64,000 nucleotides of DNA from Corynebacterium sp. zg-331. Its GTDB lineage: Bacteria; Actinomycetota; Actinomycetes; Mycobacteriales; Mycobacteriaceae. Each line of letters starts with the position of its first letter. Positions within the stretch are counted from its first letter, which is position 1. The position numbers were made by a program, and so were the translations under genes. The stretch spans positions 124,001-188,000 of the forward strand of contig NZ_JACMYD010000003.1 of assembly GCF_014267345.1 (NCBI RefSeq), written 5' to 3'. The notes under the pieces were generated by a model. The model did not search any database, was not told the DNA's origin, and saw nothing but the letters and a program-made list of their open reading frames with translations. Positions 38,032 through 46,812 of the stretch are shown here, in pieces.

Positions 38032-39093
38032 TCACACGATCTCCAGAGACTCTTCCACCATGCGGCAAGCGGCGCGCTGCACCACGGTGGAGGCCTCACG
38101 AGTATGACACCCCACGCTCACGTGACGGCCTGCTTCCACCCAGGCACTCCATTGCACTACCGATCCATCACCGGGTTCCTCCCGATAGCGCACCTTTTCT
38201 TTTTCCGCTTGCGGCGCGGTCTTCGGCTCCACTTCCCCCAGCGTGGGATCGCGCTCGGCGGTCTCGATCACCTCGCGTAGCACCGCCGCCACCGGCACTC
38301 CCGATACAGGTTCGGCGGCGACCCTGATCCGCAATCCCGTATCTTCCCCGCGAAACACCACATCCCCGCCCTCCAGGTCCGCGCGGAAACCGTGCGGAGT
38401 GGTCACCCGCACCCCGCCGACTTCGTGTACCACGGTGGGAGGCTCCGCAGCGGCAGGTGGAGCGGGAAGGGCGTCGCTAGGCATGGACGCCGGTGTACTC
38501 GTCTCACCGATGAGGGGAGCGGCGTGGACGGGCTGGTCGTCCTGCGTCGCCAGTCCCTCGGGAACCGTCTCACCCACCGCCCACCAGGAAAGACCCAAAA
38601 CGGCGATAATAATGCCCGCGATCGCCCCATGCATCCAGGTCACACGCCCCCACCACGCCCGGTATCCCCCGCCACCATGCCGCGATACAGGCCTCCGATA
38701 CACCCCTCGGGTATCCTCCCGTGCCCCCACTCCCGCCGGAAAAACCTGCGGGGGCGGCTCGATGGTTTCCACAGGTGGCGTGGACTCCACGACCTCCGTG
38801 GGAGTGTCCTCACCGGCTTCTCCAGACTCGGGTGCACCCAGGCCCACCGCACGAAGCGCCTCAACCACGACCGCAACCGCTGCGGCGCATTCCGCATCCT
38901 CCTCGGCATTGTGCGGTTCCATCCGCACTTCCACCCGCTGATCATCTTCCTCCAGCAGGGCCTGAGCCTGCTCAACCACGGCCGTGACGGCCCAGGGTTC
39001 CGCCAGCACGGGTGGGACGAGATCGTAACGGTACACGGTATCCGTTCCCTCAAAGACGGTGGCTTCCTCCAGGATGGTGACGATCAGCCCCAT
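38032..39093 (-). CDS. Type VII secretion-associated protein (Rv3446c-like)
   Basis: 353 residues from ATG 39093 (MGLIVTILEEATVFEG), overlapping the eccC stop by 10 bases. The N-terminal domain is cytoplasmic (about residues 1-100), followed by a Pro/Glu-rich linker, one membrane helix near residues 154-173 (MHGAIAGIIIAVLGLSWWAV) and an extracytoplasmic C-terminal domain (VHEVGGVRVTTPHGFRADL, then CHTREASTVVQRAACRMV with two Cys). It fits the T7SS-associated family represented by Rv3446c of ESX-4. The exact role in secretion is unknown. Confidence 0.85.
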   Translation of the reverse strand: MGLIVTILEEATVFEGTDTVYRYDLVPPVLAEPWAVTAVVEQAQALLEEDDQRVEVRMEPHNAEEDAECAAAVAVVVEALRAVGLGAPESGEAGEDTPTEVVESTPPVETIEPPPQVFPAGVGAREDTRGVYRRPVSRHGGGGYRAWWGRVTWMHGAIAGIIIAVLGLSWWAVGETVPEGLATQDDQPVHAAPLIGETSTPASMPSDALPAPPAAAEPPTVVHEVGGVRVTTPHGFRADLEGGDVVFRGEDTGLRIRVAAEPVSGVPVAAVLREVIETAERDPTLGEVEPKTAPQAEKEKVRYREEPGDGSVVQWSAWVEAGRHVSVGCHTREASTVVQRAACRMVEESLEIV

Positions 39094-42000
39094 GGTTTTT
39101 CCTCTCCCTCTCCGGTTACCCGCATGGTGCCCGCATGGCAAGACAGCGCACCCGAGGATTCAGTGCGGGCCACCTGGATTGTGATCGGGTCCGCCCCCTG
39201 GTCCAACCATCGCCCCCGCCCGGGAGGCTGAGCCACGGGTTTCATGCCGCAAACAGCACCTTCTTCCCTATCCGCGTCCAAAAGGAGTACTGCGGGAATC
39301 TGATCGCGTAGTGCCGCGAGAAAAGGCTGATACATCGCCCGATTAATCCCTCCGGATTTATGCGCGACCACCAGGCGTAACCCCACGTCGCGGGCGTGCG
39401 GCAGCAATGCGATGATATGAGACAGGGCGCTGGCCTCCACCAGATCCGCATCATCGATCACCACGTAGATCTCCGGCCCCTCCCACCAGCTGCGGCTTCG
39501 CAGTTGCTCCGGGCTCACCTCCGGGCCGGGTATGCGTTCTCGAAGCGTCACGGCCGTGCTGCGCAACGCCTCCTCGGTGATAGTGGAGGAAGCGCTATAG
39601 GCCGCCAGCATCTCCTCGGGCACCGCTCCCAGATGGGCGCGGCGGTGATCCACCATGACGATTCTGGCCTGGCGCGGATCGCGCCGAACGAGCCCTGCGA
39701 GCACCGTACGCACCAGGGTTGACTTGCCCGATCCACGGGCACCAACGCAGAGCAGATGATCGGTGCGCCACGACACCGGATCCAGGTGAATCCCACCGAT
39801 TCCCACCGTCACCGACTCCTCCACGTGGGGGAGATCGGCAAGAGAAAGGTCTGTGGGAAACACCTTGAGCCTGGGCACCGGGTTCTGTTCGGCGGAAACC
39901 ATGGCGATATGGGCAATATCCTGCGTGGAGCACCGGCACCACAGCATCTGTTCCCCGTCCTGGGTGATGCCGCGGCCCGGACGAGCCGGGATCTTTTGTT
40001 GAGCCTTCCTATCGATCAGGGAGTCCATGGCCTCACCTAGCTGCAGCTCAAGGCGCACATCGATAAGATCGCGAATGGCCGGGCGCAACACGGTCCATCG
40101 CTGCGTGGAAATCATCACGTGGACGCCCGCCGCTGCCCCATCGGCCACGATGCGCTCTACCCGCTCCACCTCGTCCTCGCAGTCTGTCACCAGGGCATGC
40201 CAGCCGTCGATCACCACAAAGGTATGGCGCCCCTCCTCGGGGATCGCCTCTTCCACCAGGGCGGTCACCTCGTCGAACACGCGGTGAACCCGCCCCAGAT
40301 CTTTCTTGTGCGCCACCCCCGCTACGTGCGGCAGCCGCGAGAGGACCTCGTGGTTCTCTCCGCCCATATCCACCACGTAAAATCTGACCTGATCGGTGGT
40401 ATGCGTGGCGGCCAGGGAAGCCACGATGCTTTGCAAAGCCGTGGACTTGCCCGAACGCGGGCCGCCGCACAAGGCCACATGTCCGCCGCCCACCCGAAAG
40501 TCCACAACCAGGGGATCCTGCCGCTGCCGATACGGGCGGTCGATAATGCCCACCGCCGCCTTGAGATTCCCCATCGGTTCGACCACCCCCGCGAGCTCCA
40601 CCATGTCCGGCAGCGGGGGCAACCACACGGTGCGGGCCTGGTGTCCGCGCTGCCGTGCGGCGGCACGAGCGCTATCCACCACGGCTTCCAAGACCGTACC
40701 AGAGCCCTCTTCCACCACCTCCACCACCTCTTTTTCCACGTCATCCCAGCTTTGGTAGCGGCGTACTCCGGCGCGGGAAGCCTCAGCATCCCGTCTGCTG
40801 ATCAGGGGACCAGAAACATAGGCTGCCCGAAAGCCTCGCACATCCTCTGCCCCCGCCTTGAGGAAACCCATCCCCGGGACGGCGGGAAGCTCGTGGGCGT
40901 CGGGAACCCCGAGGACCTGGCGGGATTCTGCGGCGGAAAAGGTGCGCAGCCCGATGCGGTACGAAAGGTGGGAGTCCAACCCTCGCAACCGCCCTTCCTC
41001 CAGGCGCTGACTTGCCAAAAGTAGATGCACGTGGAGCGATCGCCCCAACCTACCCACGGCCACAAAGAGATCGGCAAAGTCCGGGTGTTGACCTAAAAGT
41101 TCGGAGAACTCATCCACCACGATCAAAAGCGCAGGCATGGGTTCGAGGTCTGTGCGTCCCGCGGCGCGCGCGGCCTCGTAATCGAGTACATTGGCGAAGT
41201 TACCGGCCTCGCGCAACGCCTCCTGTCTGCGGTTCATTTCCCCCGCGATGGCATCCTGCATACGCTCCACTAGGATGGCTTCTTGCTCCAGGTTGGTAAT
41301 CACAGCCGAGGTATGCGGGAGATGATCTAGGCCTAGAAAGGTCGCCCCGCCCTTAAAATCCACCAAGATCAGGCTGAGTTCCTCCGGACTGTGCGTGGCA
41401 GCAAGCGCCGCCACCAAGGTGCGCAATAATTCAGATTTGCCCGACCCGGTAGCACCGATGCACAAACCATGCGGTCCCATCCCGCCGTGGGCGGATTCCT
41501 TCAAGTCCAGCCACACGGGGCTTCCCGTCTCCGTGCTCACCCCAATGGGAACCTTCAGCCGAGAACCGGGATCGGCTTGCCGACCAGGCCATAATCGATC
41601 GATGGCAAGATCCTCGCGCCCACGCATCCGCAACAGATCAAGCAGATCGTTGCTGCGGGCGGGATCCATCCCCGCCAAGGCCGCATCGGCCCGATAATAC
41701 GGGGCTATGCGCCGAGCAAAAGCCGCCGCCTGCGGCACAGTCATCAGATCCGGGGCACCCAGGAGTTCCTTGCCACCGACCGTGTGCACCCACATTCCTT
41801 CGTCCTCACCGACGTCGAGGGCCAATCCCTCCTCCTGCGCTCGGTGTCGGAGGACGCTGGGCGGGCCGCCGCGGGCGATCTCCACGACGGTATCAGCCTG
41901 TGGAGCCTCCTCGTCGCCATCCACCACGGCGATCACATACGCGGCCTTTTGCGGAGCGCGCGTGTGGGGCAGCCACTTCAACCATTCCCATTCCCGGCCC

Positions 42001-42773
42001 TGCGGATCCGCGATGATGCCCAACGCCTCCGGTCCATGGTGAAACGCGAGTCCGCTCAGGAGGGCCCGGACGCACTCGGCCGCCCGAACTCCCGCCACGG
42101 ACACGTAGGGGAAAGCCCGAAGCTGCACCACCACCGGGCTATCGGGAACCGTGCTCACCGCCCGCACGGTATGCCGAAGCGCCATCGCACACACCGGATC
42201 CAGATCTTCCGACGCTCCCGGATCCCCAACGTCGATGGGGGTACACAGTGCCGATGACCCCACCCCCACGCGCGCCTCCAAGTAGTCCTCGTCCTGGGCC
42301 GTCTTTTCCCACATGCGCTCACCGCCGACCAACGCCCAGAGATCGCCGGGATCGGGATAACAATGCGCCTGGTGATCCCGTTGCGCTCGGGCATTGCTCA
42401 GGGCCGTAGCACGCAATTGACCAAGGTGGCGCAGATACGTGCGGCGCGTCTCATCGACGTCGTTGGCTGCCTGCGGGGAGAACATCATGAGGAAGCCCAT
42501 CGCCGCCATCAACGGCATGACCAGCATCATCGGGTTGATCGCACCCGCAGAAAGGAACATCACGATGACCATCGCCGCCATTGCGGAGACCATCACTACC
42601 GGCATGAGTAGCCGCACCAGCGGGGTCGTCGATGGCTTGTGTGCGGGCGGCACGGGCAGGGCTTTGAGTACTCCCTCGGGCCGGGGTGGTGCCGGTGCGC
42701 GCTGAGACATCGAACGATATTCCACGCACAGCGAGGTCTCGGTACGCGCGACGCGAGAGACAGGTGTTGCCAT
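39084..42773 (-). CDS. eccC: Type VII secretion ATPase EccC
   Basis: 1229 residues from ATG 42773 with AGGGGGAAG as ribosome site; the frame extends further upstream without support. Two N-terminal membrane helices (LLMPVVMVSAMAAMVIVMF and the next one) are followed by three FtsK/SpoIIIE-type ATPase domains with Walker A motifs GATGSGKSE (about residue 441), GGPRSGKST (about 769) and GARGSGKST (about 1009), each with a Walker B-like acidic motif (VVDEF, VVIDGW, VVIDDAD). It is the single-chain form, not split as in ESX-1. It is the motor that recognises and drives Esx substrates. Divergent from eccD. Confidence 0.97.
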   Translation of the reverse strand: MATPVSRVARTETSLCVEYRSMSQRAPAPPRPEGVLKALPVPPAHKPSTTPLVRLLMPVVMVSAMAAMVIVMFLSAGAINPMMLVMPLMAAMGFLMMFSPQAANDVDETRRTYLRHLGQLRATALSNARAQRDHQAHCYPDPGDLWALVGGERMWEKTAQDEDYLEARVGVGSSALCTPIDVGDPGASEDLDPVCAMALRHTVRAVSTVPDSPVVVQLRAFPYVSVAGVRAAECVRALLSGLAFHHGPEALGIIADPQGREWEWLKWLPHTRAPQKAAYVIAVVDGDEEAPQADTVVEIARGGPPSVLRHRAQEEGLALDVGEDEGMWVHTVGGKELLGAPDLMTVPQAAAFARRIAPYYRADAALAGMDPARSNDLLDLLRMRGREDLAIDRLWPGRQADPGSRLKVPIGVSTETGSPVWLDLKESAHGGMGPHGLCIGATGSGKSELLRTLVAALAATHSPEELSLILVDFKGGATFLGLDHLPHTSAVITNLEQEAILVERMQDAIAGEMNRRQEALREAGNFANVLDYEAARAAGRTDLEPMPALLIVVDEFSELLGQHPDFADLFVAVGRLGRSLHVHLLLASQRLEEGRLRGLDSHLSYRIGLRTFSAAESRQVLGVPDAHELPAVPGMGFLKAGAEDVRGFRAAYVSGPLISRRDAEASRAGVRRYQSWDDVEKEVVEVVEEGSGTVLEAVVDSARAAARQRGHQARTVWLPPLPDMVELAGVVEPMGNLKAAVGIIDRPYRQRQDPLVVDFRVGGGHVALCGGPRSGKSTALQSIVASLAATHTTDQVRFYVVDMGGENHEVLSRLPHVAGVAHKKDLGRVHRVFDEVTALVEEAIPEEGRHTFVVIDGWHALVTDCEDEVERVERIVADGAAAGVHVMISTQRWTVLRPAIRDLIDVRLELQLGEAMDSLIDRKAQQKIPARPGRGITQDGEQMLWCRCSTQDIAHIAMVSAEQNPVPRLKVFPTDLSLADLPHVEESVTVGIGGIHLDPVSWRTDHLLCVGARGSGKSTLVRTVLAGLVRRDPRQARIVMVDHRRAHLGAVPEEMLAAYSASSTITEEALRSTAVTLRERIPGPEVSPEQLRSRSWWEGPEIYVVIDDADLVEASALSHIIALLPHARDVGLRLVVAHKSGGINRAMYQPFLAALRDQIPAVLLLDADREEGAVCGMKPVAQPPGRGRWLDQGADPITIQVARTESSGALSCHAGTMRVTGEGEEKPWG

Positions 42774-42909
42774 AACTTCCCCCTTGTGTGTCTTCCCCTC
42801 TAGCCACAACCCCCTGCTGTGGACATCATGCACAGAATAGACCATGATGGATAAAAAATAACCGATGCGTCTCACCCGGGGGTAGGCGCATCCATACTCG
42901 GGGGAGTTC

Positions 42910-44238
42910 ATGGTGACCGCATCCACCAGTCATATGCTCAGATTGCGCGTGCGACTGCACGCAGGTTCCTACCGCCGTGAGGCGGATCTCGCCGTGCCCG
43001 CACACTCCTCGCTCTCGGAGGTCCTCGACGAACTCCTAGCCCTGTGCGGCGCACCCCTGCTCACCCGCCCGTGGCAGGCCCTCACTGCGGGTGGGCAGGT
43101 CATCGAGCCCACGACCGCGCTGGCGCACACGGGGCTACGCGACGGCGATACGCTCTTGCTTGGCCCGCAACGGGAACGCGTCCACCCCGTACTTCTCGAT
43201 GCCACCGAGGCACTCACCGAGGAAACCACCCGCAGCGCGCGTCCCGTCCCACCGTCATTCCTCGCCCATGTCACCGCCACCACCGCGCTTTTTATCCTGG
43301 TCGTAGCGCTCTCTCACTGGCTACCGCTGTGGGTCGCCTTTCTTCCCACCACGATCGCCGCGCTCATCCTAACCCTGTGGACTCACCCGCTTCCCGGGGT
43401 GATCGCCACCGGCACAGCGTGCGCCGGAGCATCGGGATTTTTCTGGATCTACCGGGGACAGCCGCAGGATTGGCCAGCTTATGCCCTCCTCACGGGACTG
43501 CTTTCCACCGCGGCCGCGCTGGTCCTTTTCGGCCTCGCCGCCCACGGCCTACCCATACGTTTCATCGCGGTCGCCAGCACTGTCTGCGTCCTCGTTTCCT
43601 CCGCCGTGGCCGCCTGGTTCGTTCTTCGCGATCTTTCCGGCACGGCCGCACTGACCACGCTACTGGGGTTCTTCCTCGTCGCGCTCTCCCCTAGGCTGGC
43701 CACTGCTTGCGCCGGGCTCGCCCCGCCGCGGCTGCCCTCGGCAGGCCAAGACCTCGGGTTATCCGACGCCCCCCTGCCCCACATCGAGGGGCGGGCGCGG
43801 CGCGCGCGGCTCCTCTACGAAGGGATTCACCTTGGCCTCGCGCTCATCGTCGTCCCCGCGTTGCTCGGCATAGGATTCACGGCGAGCCGGTCTCCAGCCG
43901 GACTAGGTTTTGGTATCGCCCTGGTATGCGGCATCGGCCTCATCTTCGCCCTGCACGCCCTGCGCCATCCCCACCCCCTCGTGCTGTGCTCGCACGCCGC
44001 CGTCTCGCTCGCGGCGATCGCGGCCCTGGCTGTGGCGGCGGGTTCCAGCCTCGCCGTGCTGGCCATCGCGGGAATACTCTGCCTCGCCGGTATGAGCATG
44101 CCGTGGTGGTTGCCCCGTCTTCCCGCCCCGGAACCCACCCAGCTGCTGTGGTGGGAACGCCTCGAGTCCCTGGCCATCGCCGCCATCGTGCCGCTGTGCC
44201 TGCACCTCGCCGGGGTTTTGCCGCCATCCGGGGGTTGA
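42910..44238 (+). CDS. eccD: Type VII secretion membrane channel protein EccD
   Basis: 442 residues from ATG 42910 with GGGGAG before it. The first 90 or so residues form a ubiquitin-like (YukD) domain, and the rest contains about 11 membrane helices, ending PLCLHLAGVLPPSGG. EccD forms the vestibule of the ESX inner-membrane complex. It heads a two-gene rightward unit with mycP and is divergent from eccC. Confidence 0.93.
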   Translation: MVTASTSHMLRLRVRLHAGSYRREADLAVPAHSSLSEVLDELLALCGAPLLTRPWQALTAGGQVIEPTTALAHTGLRDGDTLLLGPQRERVHPVLLDATEALTEETTRSARPVPPSFLAHVTATTALFILVVALSHWLPLWVAFLPTTIAALILTLWTHPLPGVIATGTACAGASGFFWIYRGQPQDWPAYALLTGLLSTAAALVLFGLAAHGLPIRFIAVASTVCVLVSSAVAAWFVLRDLSGTAALTTLLGFFLVALSPRLATACAGLAPPRLPSAGQDLGLSDAPLPHIEGRARRARLLYEGIHLGLALIVVPALLGIGFTASRSPAGLGFGIALVCGIGLIFALHALRHPHPLVLCSHAAVSLAAIAALAVAAGSSLAVLAIAGILCLAGMSMPWWLPRLPAPEPTQLLWWERLESLAIAAIVPLCLHLAGVLPPSGG

Positions 44239-44242
44239 GCCT

Positions 44243-45415
44243 GTGATCCGCCTGATCCTTTTTCTCCTCTGCCTCGGCACCTGGCCGGTGGTCCTCGCCG
44301 CGCCAGGATACGCCGAGGAGCGCTGCGCGGCGGGGATCGCCCTCACCGGGCCGGTGCCACCAGCATCCATGCCCGGTTCCGAACACGCCTCGGGTGCCGG
44401 GGTGACCGTGGCGGTAATCGATACCGGCGTGGCCTCGCATCCGCAGCTGCGCAATCTTGACGCAGGCTCCGATCTTGTCTCGCCCGAATCCCCCGACCCC
44501 TTTCACGACTGCGACGCCCATGGAACGATCGTGGCCGGCATCATCGCTTCGGCGGATCGGGGGATTGCCCCCGGCGCGCGCATTCTCAGCATTCGCCAGA
44601 CCAGCTCCACCACATCGCACCCCGATGAGACCTCTCGGGCCAGGGGCACCCTCTCCTCGCTCGCCCAAGCGATCCGCGAGGCGGTGGATCGCGGCGCACG
44701 CGTCATCAATGTCTCGGTGGTCGCTTGCGTACCGCCCGAGCGTGCCCAACGCCTCGATACCCGCGTTCTCGACGAGGCCCTCGATCACGCCGAGCAGCAG
44801 GGTTCCGTGGTCGTGGCGGCGGCGGGAAATCGCTCCACGCAGTGCCAGGATTCCTCCGTGGTCTACCCGGCGCATGCGCCCACCGTCGTCGCCGTCGGCG
44901 CCCTCGATGACCCCCACGACCTGGCGGACTACTCCTTATCCAGCGGTCGTCATCTCCTCGCCGCCCCGGGGCGGCTCGCGGCAGGTCTCGATCCCCAAGG
45001 CCCCGGTTGGATCGGGGCGGTGGGTTCCCCCGATTCCTCCGGTTTCATTTCCGCCCCGCAGGAGCTGATCGGTACGAGTTTTGCCGCACCCGTGGTCTCG
45101 GGGATCGCCGCGCTGCTCCTGGAACAGCAGCCCGATTATTCCCCGGCCCAGGTACGGGCGCACCTCTTTGCTGCCGCTCAACCGCCGCACGGGGCCATCA
45201 CCACGCACGATGCTATCGCCACGATCCTGCCCCGGTCGGCGCCGCCGCGCGAGATTCCCGCGGTCTCTCGCCCCGTTCCCCCCGACACCCGCGCGCAATC
45301 GCAGAGCCTGCACCTCGCGTCAGCCCTGGGCTGCGCGGTCCTCGGCGGGATGGTGATCCGAGGGTTCCTCTTACGCTATCGGTCCCAGCGCCCCTCCGCT
45401 CACACCTGGGGGTGA
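44243..45415 (+). CDS. mycP: Mycosin MycP, subtilisin-like T7SS protease
   Basis: 390 residues from GTG 44243, 4 bases after the eccD stop. A Sec signal peptide (LILFLLCLGTWPVVLAAPGYA) is followed by an S8 protease domain with Asp60 in VAVIDTG, His93 in DAHGT and Ser279 in GTSFAAP. A C-terminal membrane helix (about 352-372) anchors it with the domain outside. MycP stabilises the ESX complex and may cleave substrates. Cys residues in the domain may form the disulphides known in mycosins. Confidence 0.96.
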   Translation: MIRLILFLLCLGTWPVVLAAPGYAEERCAAGIALTGPVPPASMPGSEHASGAGVTVAVIDTGVASHPQLRNLDAGSDLVSPESPDPFHDCDAHGTIVAGIIASADRGIAPGARILSIRQTSSTTSHPDETSRARGTLSSLAQAIREAVDRGARVINVSVVACVPPERAQRLDTRVLDEALDHAEQQGSVVVAAAGNRSTQCQDSSVVYPAHAPTVVAVGALDDPHDLADYSLSSGRHLLAAPGRLAAGLDPQGPGWIGAVGSPDSSGFISAPQELIGTSFAAPVVSGIAALLLEQQPDYSPAQVRAHLFAAAQPPHGAITTHDAIATILPRSAPPREIPAVSRPVPPDTRAQSQSLHLASALGCAVLGGMVIRGFLLRYRSQRPSAHTWG

Positions 45416-45422
45416 TCGCAGC

Positions 45423-46718
45423 TCATCGCATTGCCTCCTCCTCGCTCAGCGGTGCACCCTCGGGCAGCAAACGAAGAGCGGGCCACCATCCCGGAATCGG
45501 CTCGGGCAGCCCCAATACCGCCACAGTCTCTCGCCCCGGTAAGCGATGGCGCACCCCGTGCGCGGTCACCACGTGATACCCCGCCCCGGTATCCACCGCG
45601 ATGGCCCCACGCAAGTCGGCGGAGAAAAACTCCGCCACCGCCAGGCGACTCTCCGCCTCCCCGCGGTCTCCTCCGCTATCCCATCCCCGCTCGGGCAAGA
45701 TCGCCCGCGGGCTGTCCGGCAGGGCACGACCCACGCTCCCCTCGGCGCCCACCGCGCAGAGATCGGTATTCGCGGGATCGATCAGACGTACGGCGTGATC
45801 CGGCAGGTTCAAGAGGTTGGGTGCCTGGGGGCGAGCCGCCGCCTGCGCGCGGGAAACATTGCGCTGAGTCGCCCCCATGTCCGTGAGCATAGCCGCCTGT
45901 TCCTCAGTCACCTCGTGGATCCCCTCGGGGGAGGAAGCCCACGCCTCCGCACCCACGCGCCACACCTCGGGCAGGGGGTGGGGAAAGGAAATTGCCTTGC
46001 TCTCCTCAATCGCCGCAGTCAAGGGCGCCGGTGGTTCCCACACTGGAGCGGTCGCATCTATCCCCAATCTTCGGCGCACCACCACCCCCTCGGGGGTATC
46101 TCCCAGGGGCAGCGCCGCCCTGCCTCCCGCCGTTACCAGGTAGTCCATCGGCACCGGGCCGTGCGTCTCGCGCAGCAACACCGCCTCGTGACCATCCAGT
46201 GCGTGCGGCGTACGCCCCAGTTCCACGCTGAGCCGACCACCGCGCAGGCAGGCGGCCCACGTGCGTTCCTCCTCCGGTGGGTTCGCGGCGGCGATAAAGC
46301 CGGGGGCATCGCTGAGTCCTAGCGGCCTACCATGGCGCAGGGAGCCCAGCTCCTCGTCGGCGATGTCCGCGGGTTCCGCGGCCGTCCCCAGGATGAGGCG
46401 GGCGGAGGCGAGATTGCTCACCGGGTGCACCTCGCCGTCGAGACGCACGTAAAGCTCGCCGCTGGCAGCGCGCAAAAGGGCGACGTCCTCGCCGGGGATG
46501 GGATGCGGGTCAAGAACTGCAAGGAGGCCCGATCCCATGAGAAAAAGCACCGCGAGAACCACGCCCACGGTGGCGGCCCGGTGGCGTTTGGCCAGCGGAT
46601 CGTGGATCATGCGGGCATCGCCCAGCACGAGCGCGTGATGCATCCTACGCAGCAGAAAGCGGTGCCCAGAGACCTGGGCTTGCGTGGTGGGCGCGAGAAC
46701 AAGACGATGATGTGGCAT
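45423..46718 (-). CDS. eccB: Type VII secretion protein EccB
   Basis: 431 residues. The N-terminus has the QVSGHRFLLRRMHHALVLGD pattern typical of EccB, then one membrane helix (about residues 47-68) and a large periplasmic domain built of repeats with few Cys. It sits on the outside of the ESX inner-membrane complex. It is transcribed towards mycP, 7 bases from its end, the same orientation as eccB4 of ESX-4. Confidence 0.94.
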   Translation of the reverse strand: MPHHRLVLAPTTQAQVSGHRFLLRRMHHALVLGDARMIHDPLAKRHRAATVGVVLAVLFLMGSGLLAVLDPHPIPGEDVALLRAASGELYVRLDGEVHPVSNLASARLILGTAAEPADIADEELGSLRHGRPLGLSDAPGFIAAANPPEEERTWAACLRGGRLSVELGRTPHALDGHEAVLLRETHGPVPMDYLVTAGGRAALPLGDTPEGVVVRRRLGIDATAPVWEPPAPLTAAIEESKAISFPHPLPEVWRVGAEAWASSPEGIHEVTEEQAAMLTDMGATQRNVSRAQAAARPQAPNLLNLPDHAVRLIDPANTDLCAVGAEGSVGRALPDSPRAILPERGWDSGGDRGEAESRLAVAEFFSADLRGAIAVDTGAGYHVVTAHGVRHRLPGRETVAVLGLPEPIPGWWPALRLLPEGAPLSEEEAMR

Positions 46719-46812
46719 CCCCCGATGAACCTTCCCCCGAAGATAGTATCCGTGACAGCCTCATATTATACCGGAATCACCACCCCCACCGGGGTGAGCG
46801 GGCGTGAGCTCC

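Noticed and set aside
42774-42926. 51-residue N-terminal extension of EccC
   Set aside because: The ribosome site AGGGGGAAG precedes ATG 42773; the extension has no family support and would overlap the divergent eccD promoter region.
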